Source: Petrolisthes cinctipes (Eukaryota; Arthropoda; Malacostraca; Decapoda; Porcellanidae). Taken from it: DNA of 64,000 nucleotides. Position 1 is the first letter of the stretch; each line of letters opens with the position of its first letter. Below the pieces are notes generated by a model, which was not told the origin of the DNA, made no database searches, and saw only the letters and a list, made by a program, of their open reading frames with translations. This document shows positions 57,977-64,000 of the stretch, in pieces. Location of the stretch: contig JAWQEG010000621.1 of the NCBI GenBank assembly GCA_033782935.1, positions 887,001-951,000 on the forward strand, given 5' to 3'. The translations under genes were made by a program, and so were the position numbers.

Positions 57977-58469
57977 TGTTACGACCCGGTTATCTCCCAA
58001 TGGAGGGTGGACTTTACACCAGTCCCAGGGAGTTTTAAAAGTCTGGATATTAAGGATGTTAGGTCACCCACCCGACTTAGCCGAACCGCATATACTGTAC
58101 AGCACACAACTCTCTTTCCCTACCTGGTCTCCTGTGGTAATTCTCAATATTACTACATTAACTATATTACTTAAGTTTGGTTGGAGAAGGAACTAAAATA
58201 CACATTTACCATAATACATCATATATTAAAATAAACATAAATGTACAATAAGATTAATAAAGTAAATATGGTACCAAAAATTAGTTCTCAACATGATAAA
58301 TACACAAATATGAACAATCAGATAAATACACAAATAATTAATAAATACCCCCCCCCGACATTCACACATGGGCACATATATAATGTTCTCCTTTCTCACC
58401 TCAACACCATAACATCACCTTTGCACCACCACACCACCTTAACACCTTGGGTAAAACACCAAATAACCC

Positions 58470-58735
58470 TACAATTGTCCACCAGGACACCCCCACCCCA
58501 CTATAATACCAGACACCACCTCACCACAATAATACAAGACACCTCCACACCACCACAATACCAGACACCACCAATTGTCCACCAGGACACCCCCACACCA
58601 CAACAATACCAGACACCACCAATTGTCCACCAGGACACCCCCACACCACAACAATACCAGACACCACCTCACCACAATAATACCAGACTCCCCCACACCA
58701 CAACAATACCCGACGCAACCTGTGGCTGACTCACC
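58470..58735. repeat. Minisatellite in the solo LTR
   Basis: Units of about 50 bp built from CAATTGTCCACCAGGACACC and CCACAACAATACCAGACACC; two adjacent units at about 58570-58670 are nearly identical, with shorter variants on both sides. Open frames on both strands are repeat artefacts. Confidence 0.85.
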
Positions 58736-58753
58736 ACCCACATGTACCACATG

Positions 58754-58976
58754 CCCCTGGCTAGTACAGTGGTAACGCGCCTGCCTCGCATCCGTGAGGT
58801 CGGCAGATCGAGCCTCGCCCAGGCCCGAGAGTTTAAAACTGTTTACTGGGGGGTTACTGCCATGGCTGGGCACCATGGTGGGGAGTTGGGCTTGCCTGGC
58901 TGACGTTCAGGAGAGTATCTCATCAGAGATAGATACCAGAACTAAAACCCTGCAACTTTAACTTTAACTTCACGAC
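58754..58976 (+). repeat. tRNA-derived SINE
   Basis: The head carries a pol III A box (TAGTACAGTGG, 58762-58772) and B box (GATCGAGCC, 58806-58814) at tRNA-like spacing, with CCTGCCTCGCATCC between them, similar to an alanine tRNA anticodon arm. A 150-bp unrelated body follows, then a 3' tail of CTTTAA repeats (58955-58970). The acceptor stem is not kept, so this is a SINE and not a tRNA gene. Confidence 0.75.
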
Positions 58977-59342
58977 AGGCACAGGCCTCTGCCACCACCT
59001 TAATCACCCCTAAAGAACCACCACACTCTAACAAAGATACCACAAACCTCACGATGCCCTCAGACCATGGCGAACTCCAGATATCCCCACTTAATTCCAC
59101 CACAAAACCAAAACACCGTCCTCTGCCCCAAGCGCCATGGAGAGACCTACTCTCACCAACAAAAACAAAACGAAAAGCGCCTCACACCTCGGCGCATCGT
59201 CTCCGAAATAAGTTCGATATCCAATAATTAATCCTATTATAATACACCTTATATAAATACAAAAATATAATATAAAGAAGTCAAAATAAGTATTGGAATG
59301 TTTTGTGAACAGAAACAACCCTGTAAATATGGCAACGTAACA

Positions 59343-61938
59343 CGCCCAATGAGGATCCACCTCAAAGACGATGCAGTACCCTTTGCCATCCACACTCCAC
59401 GCTAGATCCCCTTTGCCTTTAGGGACAAGGTAAAGAACGAGTTGGACTCACTCGTGGAACAAAGGATTATCAAACTTACTGGCGACGAACCTTCGGAGTG
59501 GTGTCACCCCCTCGTGGTCATGGCCAAGAACAACGCTGAAATTCGCCTCACAGTAGACCTCACCAAGATCAACAACCAAGTTTCTCACCCAACTCATCCA
59601 TCACCAACACCATTTGAAGCCATCTGCAGTGTGAATCCTGCTGCAAGACACTTCACTACAGTGGACTACAGAGTACCAGCACCTGACGACTTTTATTACA
59701 CCATATGGCCATTTCCAGCACTGCCGAGGCCCCATGAGTTTCTCAGCAATAGGCGATGCCCTCTGCCTCCGAGGTGACATGGCCCTCGAAGGCATACAGA
59801 ATTGTGTTAAAGTCGTGAATGATGTGCTACTCTATGATAAGGACTTCACCACACACCTCCAATGGGTCAACGAAGTACTCACGAAGTGCCGAGAATATGG
59901 GATCACACTCAACAGGGATAAGTTTGTGGTCGCCGCACCTAGCGTGAACTTCTGCGGGTACACACTCTCAGGAAAGGGCATCTCAGCTAACCCAGGTAAA
60001 ATCAGTGCCATCAAGGATTTTCCGACACCAGCCAACATCACTGACCTCCGTTCGTTCATGGGTCTGGTGAACCAGCTGGTGGAATTCACCCCCGATATTG
60101 CCACTGCAGCTCAGCCTCTACGCCCCCTGATGAGCCCGAAGAAGTCATTTACATGGACTGCTGACCATGATGAGGCTTTTGGCCGGGTTAAGGCTGCTCT
60201 GGTCAGTCCACCTGTCTTAGCCCCATTTGACCCTTCTCTCCCAGTGATCCTCCTGACCGATGCGTCACATCTCAATAGAGTCGGATACGCTCTTCTACAA
60301 GATCATGGAAACAACTGCCTTCGTCTAGTCCAGAGTGGTTCGAGGTTCCTCAGTGACACGGAGTCTCGCTACACAACCATCAAACTGGAAATGTTAGCCG
60401 TGATCTGGGCTATGTCCAAGTGCAAATACTACCTCATTGGTTTACAACACTTCACCCTCGTGACGGACCATCAGCCACTCATCCCAATACTCAACAATTA
60501 TTCATTGGACGGAGTTGAGAAGCCTCGCCTCCAACGTCTAAAGGAAAGAGTCGCGCCCTACCTCTTCACAGCTGTCTGGTGTGCAGGCAAGTTGCTCCGC
60601 ATCCCAGATGCACTGTCACGAGCACCTGTCAGCCGCCCGATGCCAGAGGATGAGATGGTATGTGCAGCTGCCACAGCACACATTAGGGCCATCGTTACTG
60701 TCAATGCTGTCACTACTAATGCCAACTCTCCCCCACAGGACAGGGACAGGACTCTCCAGGAACTTCGAGATGCAGCCAGAGTGAACCCTGAGAACATTCG
60801 CCTGCATGAGTGTGTCACCTCCGGTTTCCCAAGCAACCGCTATGACCTACACAACTTGTTACTCCCCTTTTGGAAGCTCCGCGATCACCTGTCAACAGAT
60901 GGTGGGTTTGTCCTCTATGGAATAAGAGTTGTGGTTCCTGAAGCCCTCCGCCACCTCACGTTGGCTCATCTCCACGACAGTCACCGAGGTGTGGAAGCCA
61001 CCAAGCGCCGGGCACAACAAGCTGTCTTCTGGCCTGGGATTGATGCAGACATTACCAGCACAGTCCAAGCCTGTGAGCCATGTCAGGTCCTACAGCCAAG
61101 TCAACAGCAGGAACCCCTGGTCAACGACAATAATCCAACGAGGCCCTTTGAGTCTGTATCAGCAGACTTCTTCGCTGTAGCAGGGAAATCCTTCCTTGTT
61201 TTCACTGACCGACTCTCAGATTGGCCCATTGTCGTCCCCTGCAAAGGTGATACCACTGCCCACAACACCATCAGGATCTTCTGTCGCTACTTCTGGGAAG
61301 TTGGTGTGTCCCTCAGACTCTGTACGGATGGGGGCCCACAGTTTACCAGCAGTGAGTTCCGGGACTTCATGGAACGATGGGGAGTCAATCACCTGGTCTC
61401 CTCCCAACATTACCCATAGTCCAATGGTCATGCTGAGGCTGCCGTCAAGTTCATCAAGTACCTCATCATGAAGACGGCACCTACAGGTAAAATCGATTGT
61501 GATGATTTTGATCGAGGACTGCTGGAGCTCCGTAACACCCCGAACTTCACTGGTCGCTCCCCAGCACAAATCCTGTAGGGTCTTGTGTTCCTGCTCACCC
61601 CCAGTCCTTCGCAACAGAGTGGCAAGCCAAGACCGAGGACTGTGACCTCCGTGCAGGGCTGGTACAGACGCAATATGACTGGCATGCACACCCCCTTCCC
61701 AGGTTGAGGATCGGCAACACAGTGTGAATTCAAGACCCAACTTCTCACTGCTGGGACAAGGTTGGGGTCGTTGTGAGCCATGGCAAGTCCAGTGATTATG
61801 AGGTTCGTCTACCCAGTGGTCGAGTGTATTGGAGGAACCGTCACTTCCTCCGCCCAGTGAATCCCCCTGGTGTTGACCCTCTCCCCCATATCCCTGAGAC
61901 CCCTGTGTTTTGCACAGACCCGGAAACAGAGTCCTAAA
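59343..61938 (+). pseudogene. Pol of Ty3/Gypsy element: RT, RNase H, integrase (broken)
   Basis: Resumes after the solo LTR with MRIHLKDDAVPFAIHTPR, a TAG, then IPFAFRDKVKNELDSLVEQR, WCHPLVVMAKNNAEIRLTVD and HFTTVDY. A deletion and frameshift follow near 59690-59734. The open frame 59734-61419 holds the RT catalytic box as VVNDVLLYD (VDD expected, first Asp replaced by Asn), SFMGLVNQL, RNase H (LLTDASHL, IKLEMLAVIWAM, TDHQPLIPIL, RIPDALSRAPV), the integrase zinc region (HLHDSHRGVEATKRR, CEPCQ) and the catalytic core (SADFFAVAG, CTDGGPQFTS). TAG at 61417 replaces the Gln of PQSNGHAEA; the core's last Glu and the C-terminal tail follow in broken frames. Confidence 0.88.
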
Positions 61939-62026
61939 CTGCCTCCACGACCCAACGCAGGTCTAATCGGCTCAAGAAAAAAGAGTCAGCTCAATAACGT
62001 GTTACGAGCTTCAAGGGGGAGGGAGG

Positions 62027-62360
62027 TGTAGATACGAGAAACATTCAAACTCCCCCACAACTAGCACGTTCATACAGTAGTGCCAAGAATGGAACATTAC
62101 CCATATTGCATATGCACTTTAATCTACCCTCTCATACTTGCAGACATATAATACGTATTTATCATGATGTACATACATATGTTGATATAACTGTATTACA
62201 CATGTGTGTATCTCTTAATAAAGCAACACTGCCTAGATACACACATGGCAACAACGCATTACCCACAATGCTTTAAATTAGCTCACGAGCTCGGCAGGGC
62301 AACACGTACACGTTGCCCCTCTCCTCTTTATCCAGTGTTTAATAAACCCACTGGACTTTA
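62027..62360 (+). repeat. 3' LTR of the Gypsy element (right edge uncertain)
   Basis: Starts TGTAGATACGAGAAACAT directly after the polypurine tract. AATAAA-type signals lie at 62217 and 62342. The end at CTTTACA (62360) is a guess based on the CA rule, because no 5' LTR is available for comparison. Confidence 0.6.
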
Positions 62361-62479
62361 CAGGTGTTTCTCTCCACCTGGAACCTATGTTACGTGGTTA
62401 GGTGAGCCACCAGATAGTCACCACACAAGATGTACAGAAAACACAGAGTATTTGCCCATGGGAGTAAAAGACGAATGCC

Positions 62480-62693
62480 AGCAGGTACAGCTCCGGACAG
62501 ATCAAGGGTCCAAACCCCATCCTTCAGCGACTTGGTTTGGGCCTCAGTTGCAGGTGGAGGGAGGGGGTATGTTATTGGGAGAGGAGAGAAATGTGTGAGG
62601 GGCTATATTGGAAGGTAACGAATGATCAGGTAGGGGAGATGTGTGTCAGGAGGAATGAATGCATACACTGTGAACGGTATAGAATCACCAATA
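62480..62693 (+). mobile_element. Second copy of the RTE-like endonuclease tail
   Basis: Parallels 55080-55323 block by block: ACAGCTCCGGACAG, TCAAGGGTCC, GACTTGGTTTGG, GGAGGGAG, CGAATGATCAGGTAG, GTGTGTCAGGAGGAATGAATG, ACACTGTGAACGGTATAG. It is followed by the same hAT-like insertion. Confidence 0.7.
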
Positions 62694-62701
62694 GTTTAAA
62701 G

Positions 62702-63132
62702 CAGGATTCTTCAAACTTTTTCAGTTGTGACCCAGTTTTTACTAAGACATTATTCTCGCGACCCATACAGAAAGATCTTTTACAAATGACAAGAAGTATC
62801 AACCTAAGAAAATACAAGGCTAAAAACTGAAACGCAATAATTATGATAAAATAGCATTCTAAACATAATTATAAACACTGCCTCACCTACCCCTCCCTCT
62901 CTCTCTCTCATTCTTTCTCAAAGAAGGCTAATATTTGTACAATGATTTTGTTTTATTGATAATTAAGTACATGAATATTCGATTATAAAAATATGTTAGG
63001 TGGATTCACGTATAAACTTTATATTTATTTTATTGTCACGAACATTATTATTCTATTTTATTCATGTATTTATTTTTGTGAGCCTGCGACCCAGTTTGGA
63101 GGAATTTGGGACCCGTAGTTTGAAGAACCCGG
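62702..63132 (+). mobile_element. hAT-like non-autonomous element (complete copy)
   Basis: 431 bp flanked by the 8-bp duplication GTTTAAAG (62694-62701 and 63133-63140). Terminal repeats CAGGATTCTTCAAACT and, reverse complemented, CCGGGTTCTTCAAACT; inward text mentions GACCCAG near both ends, as is usual for hAT-derived MITEs. No transposase. Confidence 0.8.
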
Positions 63133-63140
63133 GTTTAAAG

Positions 63141-63566
63141 AAGTGCATACTGCATTAACGTATGTGGATATAGGAGAGAAGAAATGTGATGATTTGAGGC
63201 GAGGGTAAGGGGAAAGAGGGTAAGAAAAATGAAGGTGATTAGTTGAAAAGTAATAACAACCAAATATTAATTAGAATATCTGTTACATTATATCCTTTAA
63301 ATAAAGGCAGTGTCTTCTGTTCACCATCGCAGTGGGATAGACTTCTGATTATTATCCTTTGGATATTAGACAGCTATCCTGTACTCCTTTAATCCCTCGT
63401 GCTTGTCCCGTAGGGGGGTATTGCCTGTAATGATGTGGGCAATACTTTAAGGGTTTCGGCGCCCCTTCGGCCCCAGCCACTAGATTTCAGTTATTCAACT
63501 ATCCCTCCTTTCTTCCTATTTCTTTCTTGTTTGCTGTCACACCTCTCTATCACCTTTTCCTGGTGC

Positions 63567-63630
<64 letters not shown>

Positions 63631-64000
63631 AAAACTTGTGGAAACAGTGGTAACGTTTTTAGCAATTTTGCAGTAATTAACATCGCAGATTAATTACCAA
63701 AGCCCTGCTCGCCCCCCCCCCCCCTTGGAAGCTTCTGGGGCCCCCAGTTTAAGAACCATTGATATAGAGATTCTCCGTGTCTTTTCCATCACTGTGTACT
63801 CTGCAATGGTAGTGTGGTCACACATCGAGTACATGATATATGAAATTCTTTACCTCCACAAGTCCCACGATGTGTTGAGTTTTTCTTCCTTTCTTGGTGT
63901 AAGTGAGTGCCTCCAGTTCTTCAGTTGTTAAGCCAACAATTATGTATCTGGTAACGACCATGAAAAGAAATTGTATACCGTTATTATTAAAAAATATAAT
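63141..64000. other. Unassigned end of window with microsatellite and hAT-like end
   Basis: A (TA)n(GA)n array lies at 63569-63626 and a C-run at 63711-63724. CCAGTTTAAGAACCATTG at about 63747-63764 resembles the right end of a hAT-like element; no partner end was found. No gene recognised. Confidence 0.5.

Larger units (their letters stand above)
57977..59342. mobile_element. Solo LTR inserted in Gypsy pol
   Basis: A 1,366-bp segment with perfect 7-base inverted ends TGTTACG...CGTAACA (TG...CA) that cuts the pol frame between KPMKGP and MRIHLKDDAVPF. Flanking bases are CCCC and CGCC, so a 4-base duplication would need one mutation. There is no coding region. It holds a minisatellite and a SINE. 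Its parent family is not seen elsewhere in the window. Confidence 0.7.
55777..62360 (+). mobile_element. Ty3/Gypsy LTR retrotransposon, 5' LTR missing
   Basis: Gag, protease, RT, RNase H, integrase and a 3' LTR are present in order; the 5' LTR is not seen, its place being taken by copy G. The pol tract is split by a 1.37-kb solo LTR at 57977-59342. A polypurine tract (CAAGGGGGAGGGAGG, 62012-62026) leads into the 3' LTR beginning TGTAGATACGAG. Multiple stops and frameshifts make it inactive. No envelope gene is present. Confidence 0.85.

Noticed and set aside
58754..58826. A genuine tRNA-Ala gene
   Set aside because: A and B boxes are present, but the acceptor stem is not closed and the unit continues into a SINE body and CTTTAA tail.
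58469..58876. Val/Val/Trp/Cys-rich frames on the minus strand
   Set aside because: Translation of the minisatellite.

Overview
This is eukaryotic, almost certainly invertebrate DNA, made almost entirely of transposable elements nested in one another. An arthropod, most likely a decapod crustacean, is suggested by an exon-like piece resembling an ionotropic-receptor ligand-binding domain, by long GA/CT and AT microsatellites, and by the mix of I-like non-LTR, Penelope-like, Ty3/Gypsy and cut-and-paste elements. That placement is inference. No bacterial operon, CRISPR array, rRNA or functional tRNA gene was found.

Layout. 1-8.3 kb: the C-terminal tail of an LTR-retrotransposon polyprotein, split by copy A (208-8160) of an I-like non-LTR element; copy A itself carries a 1.5-kb long-inverted-repeat element inserted inside its reverse-transcriptase YVDD codons. 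8.3-16.8 kb: an ionotropic-receptor-like exon, decayed copy C with two copies of another repeat, a fragment of a nuclease-like gene, and a rearranged RNase H piece of a second non-LTR family. 17.2-19.2 kb: a foldback element. 20.1-22.1 kb: reverse transcriptase of the second non-LTR family. 22.2-27.8 kb: copies D and E of the first family (minus strand). 27.8-34.2 kb: a very decayed Gypsy element between two direct repeats. 34.2-35.9 kb: copy F. 37.9-45.4 kb: a roughly 1-kb THAP-domain DNA transposon whose THAP coding region is split by copy B, a complete 6.4-kb copy of the first family with a 12-bp target duplication. 47.0-53.0 kb: a DNA transposon with inverted repeats of roughly 600 bp that carries a broken gene with PIN/XPG-nuclease-like motifs; its left arm is split by a Penelope-like element and its right arm by a TTAA-flanked element. 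54.8-63.1 kb: an RTE-like endonuclease fragment, a 5'-truncated copy G, a Ty3/Gypsy element (gag-protease-RT-RNase H-integrase-3' LTR) split by a solo LTR that contains a tRNA-derived SINE and a minisatellite, then hAT-like remnants.

How it fits together. The first non-LTR family shapes the window. Seven larger copies (A-G) plus a 3'-UTR scrap and a 39-bp micro-insertion share a structured 5' leader, ORF1 (RRM-like plus three zinc knuckles), ORF2 (APE endonuclease, RT, RNase H, zinc knuckle) and a 3' end that often carries an AATC-type tail. Copies A and B are very similar and only lightly broken, which suggests recent activity. At several places the pre-insertion sequence can be rebuilt by reading across target-site duplications; this restores an open frame in two hosts (LTR pol tail, THAP domain) and an intact inverted repeat in a third. 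All coding genes seen belong to mobile elements except possibly the receptor-like exon. All similarity statements come from reading the sequence by eye; no alignment or database search was run.
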